Shown: positions 38,923 to 49,386, numbered from the stretch's first letter. The stretch is DNA of 64,000 nt from Rhizobium sp. SSA_523 (GCF_030435705.1 NZ_CP129382.1:2784501-2848500), one strand, 5' to 3'. Notes: a model not told the origin generated them from the letters alone. Made by a program: numbers and translations.

Positions 38923-40793
38923 CAAGAGACTCGGGATGCAGGCATGATGGGGTGCTTCTTGACCAGAGACAAGAGCAAAGCGAGGGCCGCTGGCGTCATG
39001 CCATCGACTTTGGCAGCCTGAGCAATATTTTTCGGCCGCACCCGGTCCAGCTTCATTTTCAACTCATTCGATAGGCCGGATATCCTTGAAAAATCGAAGT
39101 CAGTTGGGATCTGCCGCTCTTCATCCCTGCGAACGGCCTGAAGATCAGTCTGCTGCCGCTCAAGATAGACGGCGTAGCCCGCTTCGATTTCCAGCGCCTC
39201 AGATACCTTTGGCGGGAGAGCGGAAAGCTCCGGCCAGATTTCGGCCAGTCTTGCGATGGTGATGTCGGTGTGTGCCAAGAGCTCATAGCCCGAGCGACGC
39301 TGCCCATCGGCATTCAAGTGGAGCGCATGGGTTCGGCCCTGCTGCGGCGTCAGGTTGACCTCATGAAGTGTCTTGCGGCCCCGCTGCATCGCCTCATCAT
39401 AAGCGCGGAACCGATCGGCGCGGGAGGAGCCGACAAGGCCGAGCTGGATACCGATGGGAGTGAGCCGGCTATCCGCATTGTCGGCGCGCAGAGACAGACG
39501 ATATTCGGCCCGTGACGTGAACATCCGGTATGGCTCGCTGACGCCGCGCGAAGTTAGATCGTCGATCATCACCCCGATGTAGGAATCTGTGCGGCTGAAG
39601 CTGTGGCTCGGCAGATCCTGCGCACGCCGGGCGGCATTGAGGCCTGCAACAAGACCCTGCGCTGCCGCTTCCTCGTATCCTGTCGTTCCGTTGATCTGGC
39701 CCGCGAGAAAGAGGCCAGGCATCTTGCGAAGCTGGAGATCTTGCGTGAGCTCTCTCGGATCAACATGATCATATTCGATCGCATAGCCGGGCTGAATAAT
39801 GTCAACACTTTCCAGTCCTGGAATGGTCCGAATGAATGCCTCTTGCACATCAGCGGGGAGGGAGGTCGATATGCCATTCGGATAGACGGTGGAATCATCG
39901 AGACCCTCTGGCTCCAGAAAGATCTGATGGCCGTCGCGCTCTCCGAACCGGGTGATCTTGTCCTCGATAGACGGGCAGTAGCGTGGCCCGACCCCGCTGA
40001 TCTGCCCGGAATACATGGCCGACTTGCCAATATTATCGGATATGATCCGATGCGTCGCCTCGGTGGTTCGGGTGACGCCGCAGGCGATCTGCGGCGTCGT
40101 GATGCTGTCGGTCATGAAGGAGAAGGGTACGGGATCCTCGTCCGCTTCCTGGCGGCCAACTTGATCCCAATTTATGGTACGGCCATCGAGGCGCGCCGGC
40201 GTCCCGGTCTTCAGCCGGCCCAGGGCCAGACCGAGGGACAGAAGCGTGTGCGACAACCCCGTAGAGGGTGCTTCGCCTACGCGGCCGGCCGGCGTGGTGC
40301 TTGTGCCGATATGGATGACACCTCTCAGAAAGGTACCCGTTGTCAAGACGACGGATTTGGTCGACAGACGCTGCCCATCAGCCAGGATGACGGCGCAGAT
40401 TTCTCCATCCGCGTGTTCCAGATCGAAGGCATCCCCCTCGATGACGATGAGATTCTCCTGCGATGCGATCTCGTTTTGCATCGCCTTGCGGTAAAGCTTG
40501 CGGTCGGCCTGCGTGCGCGGCCCGCGGACTGCAGGGCCTTTCTTGCGATTCAGGAGGCGGAACTGGATGCCGGCCTGGTCGGCAACCCGTCCCATCAATC
40601 CATCAAGCGCATCGACCTCCCGCACGAGATGGCCTTTTCCAAGGCCGCCAATTGCAGGATTGCACGACATGACACCGATCGTATCCCGGCGATGCGTAAT
40701 GAGTGCCGTTTTGGCGCCAAGCCGTGCCGATGCTGAAGCAGCTTCGCAACCTGCGTGCCCGCCGCCAATAACGATGACATCAAACTTGTTCAT
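38922..40793 (-). CDS. mnmG: tRNA uridine-5-carboxymethylaminomethyl modification enzyme MnmG (GidA)
   Basis: 623 residues, full length. With MnmE it installs the cmnm5 group on U34 of several tRNAs. Seen: the FAD motif [15 protein letters not shown]-type [18 protein letters not shown] core, and the C-terminal helical domain. The ATG is at 40793; mnmE lies 36 bases upstream across a parS-like site. The stop overlaps the rsmG start. Confidence 0.98.
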   Translation of the reverse strand: MNKFDVIVIGGGHAGCEAASASARLGAKTALITHRRDTIGVMSCNPAIGGLGKGHLVREVDALDGLMGRVADQAGIQFRLLNRKKGPAVRGPRTQADRKLYRKAMQNEIASQENLIVIEGDAFDLEHADGEICAVILADGQRLSTKSVVLTTGTFLRGVIHIGTSTTPAGRVGEAPSTGLSHTLLSLGLALGRLKTGTPARLDGRTINWDQVGRQEADEDPVPFSFMTDSITTPQIACGVTRTTEATHRIISDNIGKSAMYSGQISGVGPRYCPSIEDKITRFGERDGHQIFLEPEGLDDSTVYPNGISTSLPADVQEAFIRTIPGLESVDIIQPGYAIEYDHVDPRELTQDLQLRKMPGLFLAGQINGTTGYEEAAAQGLVAGLNAARRAQDLPSHSFSRTDSYIGVMIDDLTSRGVSEPYRMFTSRAEYRLSLRADNADSRLTPIGIQLGLVGSSRADRFRAYDEAMQRGRKTLHEVNLTPQQGRTHALHLNADGQRRSGYELLAHTDITIARLAEIWPELSALPPKVSEALEIEAGYAVYLERQQTDLQAVRRDEERQIPTDFDFSRISGLSNELKMKLDRVRPKNIAQAAKVDGMTPAALALLLSLVKKHPIMPASRVS

Positions 40794-40816
40794 GATCCTA
40801 CCGACTGCTGACGCAG

Positions 40817-40832
40817 TGTTTCACGTGAGTCA
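40817..40832. promoter_or_regulatory. parS-like site 2, between mnmE and mnmG
   Basis: TGTTTCACGTGAGTCA, 14 of 16 bases to the consensus, with the left half and centre perfect and the right half degenerate. Confidence 0.6.
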
Positions 40833-42143
40833 TTTCCCAATGCAGAACTCTGAGAAGATCACATCCAGCAGATCTTCCACATCGACGCGGCCTGTGATCC
40901 TGCCGAAGCAGTCGGCGGCCAGGCGCAGGCTTTCCGCGCGCAGATCGACTTGGTCCTCCTTTAACGCGTCCTGCAAATAAAGGGAAGCGTTTTGCAGATG
41001 GCCTTGGTGGCGCATTCGTCCGGCGCCAAGAGCTGAAATGGCGGTCCATTCTCGTTTGACATGTTCCAGGATCAGCTGCCGCAGATCGTCGAGGCCCTGT
41101 CCGCTTTCGACGGAGATTACCGCGTCCATCTCTTCCTGGGGCGGAACGTCCAGATCGGCCTTGCTCCAGATCCGGAGGATCGGAGGGGCATCAGAGCCGA
41201 AGGCGGGTTGTTCCGGAACCGAATCGACGGATCGCAGAAGAAGAACAAGATCGGCCTCAGCGGCGGCGCGTTTAGCGCGCCTGATACCCTCCTGTTCCAC
41301 CTGATCCTGGCTCTCGCGAAGCCCTGCAGTATCGGAGAGGCGCACCAGGAAGCCATCCCAATCCAGGTCTACTTCAAGGACATCGCGCGTGGTGCCGGCA
41401 ATCTCGGTGACTATGGCGACGTCGCGTCTGGCAAACGCGTTCAGGAGGCTTGATTTTCCGGCATTGGGAGCGCCGAGGATGACGACTTTGAACGCGTCGC
41501 GGAATGCGGAAGCGCGGAGGGTGGCGTCGCTCTGGCTGTCGATCTCCCTGCGAACCTGGTCCACAACAGACCAGACTTGATCGGAAACAGAGCCCGGAAC
41601 ATCATCCTCATCGGCAAAATCAAGTTCGGCTTCAATCAAAGCCCGGCAACGGGTAAGGCGCTCTGCCCAGTCTGCATACCGGCGCGAAAGGCCTCCGGCG
41701 CTTTGCTCTATGGCAAGCCGGCGCTGCATCTCCGTGTCGGCGGAGATCAGATCTCCCAAGCCTTCAACCTCGACGAGATCCAGTTTGCCGTTGTCGAAAG
41801 CGCGCTGCGTAAATTCGCCCGCCTCTGCGGGTCGTAGCCCCTCGCCTTTCAAGGCGTCAGCAATGGCCTGAACAACCGCGCGTCCGCCATGCACCTGGAA
41901 CTCAATGCAGTCCTCTCCGGTGAAGGAGGCAGGAGACGGAAAGGTGAGAACCAGCCCGCGATCGATGAGAGAGCCGTTACGGCTCCGAATCGACCGAAGA
42001 ACCATATCGCGGCGCCGTGGCAGTCCCGCCACAAGGGCATTGGCGGCATCAAAGGCGCGCGGACCGCTCAAGCGAATGACGGCCACGCCGGAAGGAACCG
42101 ACCCGCTCGACAGAGCGAAGATTGTATCAGAAGCCGTCGTCAT
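40830..42143 (-). CDS. mnmE: tRNA uridine-5-carboxymethylaminomethyl modification GTPase MnmE
   Basis: 437 residues. N-terminal tetrahydrofolate-binding domain, a helical domain and an inserted G domain with GAPNAGKSSLLNAF and DTAGLRE. The C-terminus ends in FCIGK, the catalytic Cys motif of the family. It forms a complex with MnmG, encoded next. The ATG is at 42143, 46 bases after rho. Confidence 0.98.
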   Translation of the reverse strand: MTTASDTIFALSSGSVPSGVAVIRLSGPRAFDAANALVAGLPRRRDMVLRSIRSRNGSLIDRGLVLTFPSPASFTGEDCIEFQVHGGRAVVQAIADALKGEGLRPAEAGEFTQRAFDNGKLDLVEVEGLGDLISADTEMQRRLAIEQSAGGLSRRYADWAERLTRCRALIEAELDFADEDDVPGSVSDQVWSVVDQVRREIDSQSDATLRASAFRDAFKVVILGAPNAGKSSLLNAFARRDVAIVTEIAGTTRDVLEVDLDWDGFLVRLSDTAGLRESQDQVEQEGIRRAKRAAAEADLVLLLRSVDSVPEQPAFGSDAPPILRIWSKADLDVPPQEEMDAVISVESGQGLDDLRQLILEHVKREWTAISALGAGRMRHQGHLQNASLYLQDALKEDQVDLRAESLRLAADCFGRITGRVDVEDLLDVIFSEFCIGK

Positions 42144-42189
42144 GCAGCCCCGCTGGCATACGATCCCGTCGATGGAATCCGGCTAAGGA

Positions 42190-43455
42190 TTACGTGTTCA
42201 TCGAGTCGAAGAAGTCGCCATTGTTCTTCGTCTGCTTCAACTTGTCGATCAGGAACTCTATCGCATCGGTGGTTCCCATCGGGGCAAGAATGCGGCGCAG
42301 GACGAAAATCTTCTGCAGATCCTGCCGCGGAACAAGAAGGTCTTCCTTGCGGGTACCGGATTTGAGGATATCCATGGCCGGGAAGATGCGCTTGTCGGCG
42401 ACCTTGCGATCCAGCACGATTTCCGAGTTGCCGGTGCCCTTAAACTCTTCGAAGATGACTTCATCCATGCGGCTGCCGGTATCGATCAGAGCTGTGGCAA
42501 TGATTGTCAGAGAGCCGCCTTCTTCGATGTTACGAGCCGCACCAAAGAAGCGCTTCGGACGCTGCAGGGCATTGGCATCGACACCACCGGTCAGGACCTT
42601 GCCGGATGAAGGCACGACGGTGTTATAGGCGCGGCCAAGACGGGTGATCGAGTCCAGCAGGATCACCACATCCCGCCCATGTTCGACCAGGCGCTTGGCT
42701 TTTTCGATGACCATTTCCGCCACCTGAACGTGACGGACAGCCGGTTCGTCGAAGGTCGAGGAGACGACTTCACCCCGTACGGAGCGCTGCATATCGGTGA
42801 CTTCTTCCGGACGCTCGTCGATCAGAAGAACGATCAGGTAGCATTCAGGATGGTTGGCAGTGATCGAGTGGGCGATGTTCTGCAATAGGACCGTCTTACC
42901 AGTGCGCGGTGGCGCGACGATCAGGCCGCGCTGTCCCTTTCCAAGCGGCGCCACCAGGTCGATGACCCGGGCGGAGAGGTCCTTGGATGTCGGAACATCC
43001 AGTTCCATCTTGAAGCGCTCATTGGGATAGAGCGGCGTCAGATTGTCGAAGTGAACCTTGTGGCGGATCTTTTCCGGATCGTCGAAATTGATCGTGTTGA
43101 CCTTCAAGAGAGCGAAATAGCGCTCACCTTCTTTCGGACCACGGATCGGCCCCTCCACCGTATCGCCGGTCTTCAGCGAAAACCGACGGATCTGCGAGGG
43201 CGAAATGTAGATATCGTCCGGGCCGGGCAGGTAATTGGCATTGGCCGAACGCAGGAAGCCGAAGCCATCCTGCAGCACTTCCACGACGCCTTCACCAATG
43301 ATTTCGACATCCTGGCTGGCGAGAACCTTCAGGATCGCGAACATCAGTTCCTGCTTGCGCATTGTGCTCGCGTTTTCGACCTCCAGGGATTCAGCGAAGG
43401 TCAGCAGGTCGGTGGGCGACTTGCTCTTGAGTTCTTGAAGCTTCATTTCAGCCAT
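42190..43455 (-). CDS. rho: Transcription termination factor Rho
   Basis: 421 residues, the normal length. A hexameric RNA helicase that ends transcription. Seen: the N-terminal helix bundle ([13 protein letters not shown]), the cold-shock-like RNA-binding fold with GFGFLR, and Walker A in [11 protein letters not shown]. The ATG at 43455 ([10 protein letters not shown]) is standard. The leader of about 115 bases holds a perfect 6-bp hairpin. Confidence 0.98.
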   Translation of the reverse strand: MAEMKLQELKSKSPTDLLTFAESLEVENASTMRKQELMFAILKVLASQDVEIIGEGVVEVLQDGFGFLRSANANYLPGPDDIYISPSQIRRFSLKTGDTVEGPIRGPKEGERYFALLKVNTINFDDPEKIRHKVHFDNLTPLYPNERFKMELDVPTSKDLSARVIDLVAPLGKGQRGLIVAPPRTGKTVLLQNIAHSITANHPECYLIVLLIDERPEEVTDMQRSVRGEVVSSTFDEPAVRHVQVAEMVIEKAKRLVEHGRDVVILLDSITRLGRAYNTVVPSSGKVLTGGVDANALQRPKRFFGAARNIEEGGSLTIIATALIDTGSRMDEVIFEEFKGTGNSEIVLDRKVADKRIFPAMDILKSGTRKEDLLVPRQDLQKIFVLRRILAPMGTTDAIEFLIDKLKQTKNNGDFFDSMNT

Positions 43456-43511
43456 GAAGTTAGGACCGCTTTGGACTTTTGAGGGAAATGACGTGTTTGC
43501 GGGATGGGCTT

Positions 43512-43527
43512 CCGCGATCAGTCGCGG
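43512..43527 (-). promoter_or_regulatory. Hairpin in the rho 5' leader
   Basis: CCGCGA (43512-43517) and TCGCGG (43522-43527) with a 4-base loop, 57 to 72 bases before the rho ATG. It may be part of Rho autoregulation; that link is inference. Confidence 0.4.
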
Positions 43528-43569
43528 ATGTCTACGAATACACACAAACTACGAGAGAGAAGTGCGAGG

Positions 43570-43598
43570 AAAATAGCCGTTCGTTTTGCGTATCGCAA
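43570..43598 (-). promoter_or_regulatory. Predicted promoter of rho
   Basis: TTGCGA (43598-43593), 17-base spacer, TATTTT (43575-43570) on the minus strand, between hemJ and rho. Confidence 0.45.
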
Positions 43599-43622
43599 GG
43601 GGGTTCCTTAAAACTAAAAGGC

Positions 43623-44159
43623 TCAGAACGGCTTTACGATGACGAGAATGACGATCAGCATCATCAGCACCGTCGGGATTTCGTTCATCATCCGCCAATA
43701 GCGGGCCGGCTTTGGCGCCCCGTCCGCCGCCAGCCGACGGACCTCACGGCTCTGATGCATGTGCGCCGCCGTCAGAAGCAGAACAAGCGCGATCTTGGCA
43801 TGCAGCCAGCCGCCGGAAAAGCGAAATGCGTCCCAGGCGAGGTAGAGGCCGAGCGTCCAGCTGATCATCATGGCGGGGTTCATGATGACGCGCAGCAGGC
43901 GCTGCTCCATGAGCTTGAAGGTCTCCGCCTGCTGCGAGCCGGACGGCGCGTCGCTGTGGTAGATGAACAGACGCGGCAGATAGAAAAGGCCCGCCATCCA
44001 GGCAATCACCGCGATGACGTGGAAGGCCTTGATCCAGAGATAGAGATCGTCCGGCCGGCTGACGAAGACGGCGGCGAGGACGCCGAGAAAGACCGCAAGC
44101 GCCACGACGGCGCGCAAGGCCGCCTTTCGTCCCGCCGATGCATCCGTCTGCCGCTCCAT
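43623..44159 (-). CDS. hemJ: Protoporphyrinogen oxidase HemJ
   Basis: 178 residues with four or five membrane helices. It is of the CopD/UPF0093 type, which oxidises protoporphyrinogen IX to protoporphyrin IX in bacteria lacking HemG/HemY. Seen: KAFHVIAVIAWMAGLFYLPR with His47, a second conserved His at position 68 (LFIYH), and the C-terminal RYWRMMNEIPT block. It lies 2 bases after hemE, which makes the substrate two steps earlier. Confidence 0.93.
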   Translation of the reverse strand: MERQTDASAGRKAALRAVVALAVFLGVLAAVFVSRPDDLYLWIKAFHVIAVIAWMAGLFYLPRLFIYHSDAPSGSQQAETFKLMEQRLLRVIMNPAMMISWTLGLYLAWDAFRFSGGWLHAKIALVLLLTAAHMHQSREVRRLAADGAPKPARYWRMMNEIPTVLMMLIVILVIVKPF

Positions 44160-44161
44160 GA

Positions 44162-45187
44162 TCAGCCTCTGATCCGCTTCACCAATTGCGTGACGTGATC
44201 GGGATTGGCATCCGGCGTAATCCCATGGCCGAGATTGAAGACCAGCGGTCCATGGCCGAGGACCGACAGGATGCGGTCGATACCCTCATCCAGAGCCTTG
44301 CCACCTGCGACCACGCGCATCGGATCGAGATTTCCCTGCACGGGTCCGTCTTTCTGCAGATCGGCCGCAAAGCTCAAGGGAACGGACCAGTCGAGCCCGA
44401 TCATGTCGGCGCCGGTCTTTTGGCGATAGTGCCGCAGATTGAGACCCGCACCCTTGGCAAAGGCAATGATCTTGGCCTGCGGCCGCCTCGATTTGACGGA
44501 GCGGATGATGCGCGCCATCGGTTGCACGGCATAGGCCTCGAATTCGTCTTCACCGAGTACCCCGGCCCAGCTGTCGAAGATCTGTACCGCATCGGCACCG
44601 GCATCGATCTGCGCGACGAGATAATCGGCAGAAAGCTCGGCGAGCACAGCGAGAAGCTGCTCAAAGGCCTGGCGATGGCGATAGCCAAAGAGCCGGGCGG
44701 GCGCCTGATCGGTGGTTCCATGCCCGGCGATCATATAGGTCGCGACGGTCCAGGGCGCCCCGCAAAAGCCGAGCAGCGTTGTCTCCTCCGGCAGGCGGCT
44801 CCTGATCTTCGCCACCGCCTCGATGACCGGGTTGAGGTGATGCAGAACGCCTGAAGGTTCGAGAGCAGCAATCCCTGCCTCATCGATCGGATCCATTTTC
44901 GGTCCCGATCCTTCAACGAAATGCACGTTGCGTTTCAGCCCATCCGGAATGACGAGGATGTCCGAAAACAGAATGGCCGCATCGAAGGCGTAGCGGCGGA
45001 TCGGCTGAAGCGTCACCTCCGTTGCCAGATCGGGCGTGTAACAGAGATCGAGGAAACTGCCTGCTTCCGCACGGGTCTTTCGATATTCCGGCAGATAGCG
45101 GCCTGCCTGCCTCATCAGCCAGATAGGGGGCGGTGTGACAGTCGATCCGTTCAGGACCTCCATCACCGTGCGGCGCACTGCTGCCAA
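44162..45187 (-). CDS. hemE: Uroporphyrinogen decarboxylase
   Basis: 341 residues from a TTG at 45187, chosen because GGAGG stands 7 bases upstream and the length matches the family; an ATG eight codons in (MEVLNG) would truncate the usual start. It decarboxylates uroporphyrinogen III to coproporphyrinogen III. Seen: [14 protein letters not shown] and the C-terminal FNLGHGI. It is the first gene leftward from oriC, followed closely by hemJ. Confidence 0.97.
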   Translation of the reverse strand: MAAVRRTVMEVLNGSTVTPPPIWLMRQAGRYLPEYRKTRAEAGSFLDLCYTPDLATEVTLQPIRRYAFDAAILFSDILVIPDGLKRNVHFVEGSGPKMDPIDEAGIAALEPSGVLHHLNPVIEAVAKIRSRLPEETTLLGFCGAPWTVATYMIAGHGTTDQAPARLFGYRHRQAFEQLLAVLAELSADYLVAQIDAGADAVQIFDSWAGVLGEDEFEAYAVQPMARIIRSVKSRRPQAKIIAFAKGAGLNLRHYRQKTGADMIGLDWSVPLSFAADLQKDGPVQGNLDPMRVVAGGKALDEGIDRILSVLGHGPLVFNLGHGITPDANPDHVTQLVKRIRG

Positions 45188-45590
45188 GAGGCTTCCTCCA
45201 AAACAAAGAAAGATAGAATCTTTTCTTTTGATGATTCTTAGAGTCGGTGAGTAGCAAGGATCATCAATCTTGCACAGCCCAGCCCGTCCGGCTGCGACAA
45301 CAGGCCCACATGGGGATAATCGTGAGCCTGTGTGATGGGTGAATTGGGACAAGCCAAATCGCGTCTCAGTATCAATGGCTTAGCGAAAGTCGAGGCCGTG
45401 ATTGTGCTGTGGAGCAACTGTGGATAGATTGACGGCAGCCGAGGTTTATCCGAGTTACCCACAATCGCGGCTTTGAGTTTGCCCCGGCAGCGCCGAATGT
45501 GGATAAACTGCGACTTATCCCGGCACCTCGCTCCCATCTCGCCGGGGCCGGGTCTTTGTCCCAGGTTATGAACAGAGGGAGAAGATTATC
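45188..45590. other. Probable chromosomal replication origin (oriC)
   Basis: The 403-base gap between the divergent hemE and ppsR genes, the place of oriC in Caulobacter and, from memory, in rhizobia. Seen: a perfect DnaA box TGTGGATAA at 45498-45506 (TTATCCACA on the minus strand); one-mismatch boxes TGTGGATAG at 45419-45427, TTACCCACA at 45455-45463 and TGGGGATAA at 45311-45319. A two-mismatch TTATGAACA lies at 45566-45574. An A+T-rich strip (about 45200-45240) carries GAATC (45216-45220), GATTC (45233-45237) and GAGTC (45241-45245), all GANTC sites for the CcrM methylase. Genes run away on both sides. I saw no full TTAA-N7-TTAA CtrA site. Confidence 0.85.
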
Positions 45591-46412
45591 GTGGAGAACC
45601 GCAAAAGCTTCTTTCATCTGCACCTGATATCTGACTCCACGGGAGAGACTCTCATCTCCGCCGGACGTGCGGCCTCGGCACAGTTCCGCTCGGCCCTTCC
45701 CATCGAACATGTCTATCCCTTGATCCGGAACCGTCGTCAGCTCACGCCCGTGCTGGAGGCGATCGACGACAAGCCGGGCATCGTCCTCTATACCATTGTC
45801 GATGAAGACCTGGCGCGGCACGTGGATGAGAGCTGCCGGCTGATCGGCGTGCCGAGCGTCAACCTTCTCGAGCCTGTGCTGGCAACGTTCCAGACCTATC
45901 TTGGCGATCGATCCAGGCGCCGGGTGGGCGCGCAGTATGTTTTGAACTCCGATTACTTCAAGCGCATCGAAGCGCTGAATTTCGCCATGGATCATGATGA
46001 TGGTCAGATGGCGGATAATTACGACGAGGCGGATGTCGTCGTGGTCGGCATCAGCCGCACATCCAAAACACCCACCTGCATCTATCTTGCCAATAGAGGC
46101 ATCAAGGCCGCCAATCTGCCGATTGTCCCAGGCGTGCCGCTGCCGGACAGTCTGCTTCATGCAACCCGGCCGCTGGTGGTGGGGCTGATCGCCACGACCG
46201 ATCGCATCTCGCAGGTGCGCGAACATCGTGAACTTGGGACGGTCGCGGGCTTCGATCGCAGTCACTATACCGACCGTGCCAATATTAATGAGGAACTCAA
46301 ATATGCGCGCAGCCTTTGCGCGAGGCACCAATGGCCGGTCATCGACGTGACGCGGCGGTCGATCGAAGAAACGGCAGCGGCGATCGTTGCCCTTCGCCCG
46401 AAGCTGAGATAG
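45591..46412 (+). CDS. ppsR: Pyruvate, phosphate dikinase regulatory protein (kinase/pyrophosphorylase, DUF299)
   Basis: 273 residues from a GTG at 45591 with GGGAGAAG upstream. It phosphorylates and dephosphorylates a Thr of PPDK (or PEP synthase), switching it off and on. Seen: [11 protein letters not shown] at the start and the nucleotide-binding [15 protein letters not shown] block with NLPIVPG after it. It is the first gene rightward from oriC. Confidence 0.93.
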   Translation: MENRKSFFHLHLISDSTGETLISAGRAASAQFRSALPIEHVYPLIRNRRQLTPVLEAIDDKPGIVLYTIVDEDLARHVDESCRLIGVPSVNLLEPVLATFQTYLGDRSRRRVGAQYVLNSDYFKRIEALNFAMDHDDGQMADNYDEADVVVVGISRTSKTPTCIYLANRGIKAANLPIVPGVPLPDSLLHATRPLVVGLIATTDRISQVREHRELGTVAGFDRSHYTDRANINEELKYARSLCARHQWPVIDVTRRSIEETAAAIVALRPKLR

Positions 46413-46555
46413 GACGAATCACGCCCGGCAGTGCCTGCGCGATCACGCCTCTGGCGCGACCGGGATTGCTGCAGGGCGGTATTTTTGCCGCGCGATTGCT
46501 GCTGGAAATCAGGTTCCGCCGCTATCGTCACCTGCATGCCGAGACGGAGTTTTTC

Positions 46556-47155
46556 ATGACCAGATCGCTGATATTGGCTTCCTCCAGTCCGTTCCGCCGG
46601 CAGCTTCTGGACAATGCCGGACTGGTCTTTCAGGCCGAAGCCGCAAAGATCGACGAGCGGGCAATTGAGGCCCGATTGCAGGCGGAAGGCGCAGACCCGC
46701 AGCGCGTGGCCCTGGTGCTCGCCCAGGCGAAGGCTATCGAAGTCAGCCGGCGTCATGCCGATGCCTTTGTCATCGGATCGGATCAGACCATGTCGCTCGG
46801 CGATCGGGTCTATCACAAGCCCGCCACGCTGGAGGAGGCGCGTGAGGCGCTTCTCTCGCTTTCCGGGAAGACACATTATCTGAACAGCGGCGTGGCGCTT
46901 GCCTTGGATGGCAATATGGTCTGGGGAACCGTCGTCCAGGCGGCGATGACGGTGCGCAATTTGACGCCCCAGGCGGTCGATGCCTATCTGGCGCGAGCCG
47001 GCGAAACAGTGCTTCAAAGTGTCGGAAGCTATCAGGTGGAAGGCGAGGGGATCCGCCTGTTCGAGAGGATAGACGGAGATTATTTCACGATCATCGGTCT
47101 GCCTCTGCTGCCCCTCCTGCAGGCGTTAAGGGAACGCGGGGCCGTTAATGATTGA
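46556..47155 (+). CDS. maf: Maf/YceF-like nucleoside triphosphate pyrophosphatase
   Basis: 199 residues. Maf proteins hydrolyse modified or non-canonical nucleotides (dTTP/UTP or m7GTP) to monophosphates. Seen: [12 protein letters not shown], the IGSDQTM motif with catalytic Asp, and the [10 protein letters not shown] block. The ATG at 46556 is used; longer frames overlap ppsR. It ends 8 bases inside aroE, and its stop codon is the first base triplet of a parS-like site. Confidence 0.92.
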   Translation: MTRSLILASSSPFRRQLLDNAGLVFQAEAAKIDERAIEARLQAEGADPQRVALVLAQAKAIEVSRRHADAFVIGSDQTMSLGDRVYHKPATLEEAREALLSLSGKTHYLNSGVALALDGNMVWGTVVQAAMTVRNLTPQAVDAYLARAGETVLQSVGSYQVEGEGIRLFERIDGDYFTIIGLPLLPLLQALRERGAVND

Positions 47156-48002
47156 TTCACGTGAAACAGAAAAAAAAGCCTTTGTTATCGGCTCGCCCAT
47201 CCGTCACTCCCGTTCGCCGCTCATTCACAGCTATTGGCTGAAGCAATTTGGCCTGGCTGGCAGCTACCAGGCGATCGATGTGCCGGAAGCGGAGCTTGAA
47301 ACCTTCTTCTCCGACCTGCGGTCGAAAGGCGACTATCGCGGCGGCAATGTAACATTGCCTCATAAGGAACGTGCCTATCACCTCGCCGACGAGCCGGATG
47401 AGTTGTCACGGGAAATCGGCGCTGCCAATACGATCTGGGTGGAAGAGGGCCGGATCAAAGCCACCAATACCGATAGTTATGGTTTCGCCGCCAATCTCGA
47501 TGCACGGGCGCCAGGGTGGGACAAGATCGGTAGCGTCGTCATTCTTGGGGCGGGCGGTGCGAGCAGAGCCGTCATCCAGGCCGTACGCAACAGGGGAATT
47601 GGAGAGATCCATGTCGTCAACCGTACGCTGCCGCGGGCGCAGGATCTGGCTCGCCATTTCGGCTCTCCCGTTTTTGCCCATTCCTTTGCGGCCTTGCCGG
47701 AGCTCCTGCGCGGGAGCCGCCTGCTGATCAATACCACATCGCTCGGCATGCATGGTGAAACTGCGGTGGATATCGACTTGAGCGTCATGGCTCCGCAAGC
47801 GATTGTCACGGATATCGTCTATGTTCCCCTGGAGACACCGCTCCTGGCGGAGGCGCGCCGGCAAGGACTGACAACCGTCGATGGCCTCGGAATGCTCCTG
47901 CACCAAGCGGTTCCGGGTTTCGAAACCTGGTTCGGCCAGCGGCCCGTCGTCGACGACAATCTGCGCAATCTGGTGATTGCCGATATGGGCAAGACTGCAT
48001 GA
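47148..48002 (+). CDS. aroE: Shikimate dehydrogenase
   Basis: 284 residues. It reduces 3-dehydroshikimate with NADPH in the aromatic pathway. Seen: [16 protein letters not shown] with the substrate Ser residues, NVTLPHKE with the catalytic Lys, and [10 protein letters not shown] for NADP. It overlaps maf by 8 bases and coaE by 4. Codons 2-7 (IDSRET) lie in a parS-like palindrome. Confidence 0.97.
   Translation: MIDSRETEKKAFVIGSPIRHSRSPLIHSYWLKQFGLAGSYQAIDVPEAELETFFSDLRSKGDYRGGNVTLPHKERAYHLADEPDELSREIGAANTIWVEEGRIKATNTDSYGFAANLDARAPGWDKIGSVVILGAGGASRAVIQAVRNRGIGEIHVVNRTLPRAQDLARHFGSPVFAHSFAALPELLRGSRLLINTTSLGMHGETAVDIDLSVMAPQAIVTDIVYVPLETPLLAEARRQGLTTVDGLGMLLHQAVPGFETWFGQRPVVDDNLRNLVIADMGKTA
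47153..47168. promoter_or_regulatory. parS site 3, at the maf stop / aroE start
   Basis: TGATTCACGTGAAACA, 15 of 16 bases to the consensus, with a single T to A change at position 3. Confidence 0.85.
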
Positions 48003-48607
48003 TCAAGATCGGACTGACCGGCTCCATCGGCATGGGAAAATCGACGACCGCGCAGATGTTCGCGGCGGAAGGTATTGCCGTCAATGATGCCGATGCCGTC
48101 GTCCATGCGCTCTATCAGTCCAAAGCGGTGGAGCCGGTAGAGGCGGAATTTCCGGGCGTGACGCGCAAGGGTGTGATCGATCGCGTCGAGCTCGGGCGTC
48201 GGCTGGCCATCGATCCAAGCGGTTTCAAGCGGCTGGAGGCCATCGTGCATCCGCTCGTTCAGGCGCATGAGCAGGATTTCGTCGCAACGCAGCAGGCGGC
48301 CGGTGCCGATATGGTGGTGCTCGATATTCCGCTGCTCTTCGAAGTCGGGGCCGAAAAACGGGTTGATGTGATTGTCGTGGTGACCTGCGATCCGCAGATT
48401 CAGCGTGAGCGGGTTCTGGCCCGGCCTGGAATGACGCCGGAGCGGCTGGAGCTGATCCTGTCCCGCCAGGTGCCGGACAGCGAGAAACGGAAGAGGGCGG
48501 ATTTCCTCATCGATACCGGCCTTGGCCTGGAAGCGGCGCGTGCCCGTGTGAAGACGGTGATTGCCGAGATCCGCAAGCGGGCGGCAGAAGGAGAAGGACA
48601 TGCGTGA
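47999..48607 (+). CDS. coaE: Dephospho-CoA kinase
   Basis: 202 residues. It phosphorylates the 3'-OH of dephospho-CoA, the last step of CoA synthesis. Seen: the P-loop [14 protein letters not shown] and DADAVVH. It starts in the aroE stop (ATGA) and overlaps dnaQ by 8 bases, a tight maf-aroE-coaE-dnaQ unit. Confidence 0.97.
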   Translation: MIKIGLTGSIGMGKSTTAQMFAAEGIAVNDADAVVHALYQSKAVEPVEAEFPGVTRKGVIDRVELGRRLAIDPSGFKRLEAIVHPLVQAHEQDFVATQQAAGADMVVLDIPLLFEVGAEKRVDVIVVVTCDPQIQRERVLARPGMTPERLELILSRQVPDSEKRKRADFLIDTGLGLEAARARVKTVIAEIRKRAAEGEGHA

Positions 48608-49295
48608 GATCATCTTCGATACGGAAACCACGGGCCTCGACAACAAGATCGACCGTGTGATCGAAATCGGTGGCATCGAACTTCTCAATCATTTCCCCAC
48701 CGGCCGCACCTTTCACGTCTATATCAATCCCGGCGCGCAGAAGGTGCATCCGGACGCCCTGGCGGTGCACGGGATCACCGATGACTTCCTGAAGGACAAG
48801 CCGGGTTTCGCCGCGATCGTCGGTGACTTGCTGAGCTTCTTTGAGGATGCCAAATGGGTCGCGCATAATGCCACCTTCGACATGGGCTTCATCAATGCCG
48901 AACTCGCCAGGTTGTCGCTGCCGCCGGTGCCGCAGGAGCAGGTGATCGATACGCTGTCCCTGGCGCGGCGCAAGCACCCGATGGGACCGAATTCGCTGGA
49001 TGCCCTGTGCCGCCGTTATGGCGTCGACAATACGCACCGGACGAAGCACGGCGCGCTTCTCGACTCCGAACTTCTGGCGGAAGTTTATATCGAGATGATC
49101 GGCGGCCGCCAGGCCGCGCTCGGGCTGTCCGGCGTCGAACAGGTCACGACGGTGGTGGAAGTCGACACCGTCGATGTGTCAGCCTTGATCCGTCCGCGTC
49201 CGCTTCCCCCGCGCTTGACGGAAGAGGCTGTGCGGGAGCATCAGGCCATGATCGCAAGCCTCGGCGAAAAAGCGCTTTGGAGTCGGTACCGCTAG
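48600..49295 (+). CDS. dnaQ: DNA polymerase III epsilon subunit (3'-5' proofreading exonuclease)
   Basis: 231 residues. Seen: all three Exo motifs, FDTETTGLD (Exo I), HNATFDMGFIN (Exo II) and HGALLDSELLAEVY (Exo III with His and Asp), so the exonuclease should be active. It proofreads in the replicative polymerase core. AGAAGGAGAAGG precedes the ATG at 48600. A bidirectional terminator separates it from secB. Confidence 0.97.
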   Translation: MREIIFDTETTGLDNKIDRVIEIGGIELLNHFPTGRTFHVYINPGAQKVHPDALAVHGITDDFLKDKPGFAAIVGDLLSFFEDAKWVAHNATFDMGFINAELARLSLPPVPQEQVIDTLSLARRKHPMGPNSLDALCRRYGVDNTHRTKHGALLDSELLAEVYIEMIGGRQAALGLSGVEQVTTVVEVDTVDVSALIRPRPLPPRLTEEAVREHQAMIASLGEKALWSRYR

Positions 49296-49328
49296 AGGCG
49301 GCGAATTGCTCTCAGCAAACGGAACGAG

Positions 49329-49366
49329 AAAAAGCCCGACCAGTGGATGAACTGGCCGGGCTTTTT
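49329..49366. terminator. Bidirectional terminator between dnaQ and secB
   Basis: Arms AAAAAGCCCGACCAGT (49329-49344) and ACTGGCCGGGCTTTTT (49351-49366), one mismatch, 6-base loop, with T runs on both strands. It serves the convergent dnaQ and secB genes. Confidence 0.9.
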
Positions 49367-49386
49367 GCTGTGGCGAAATGGATGGA

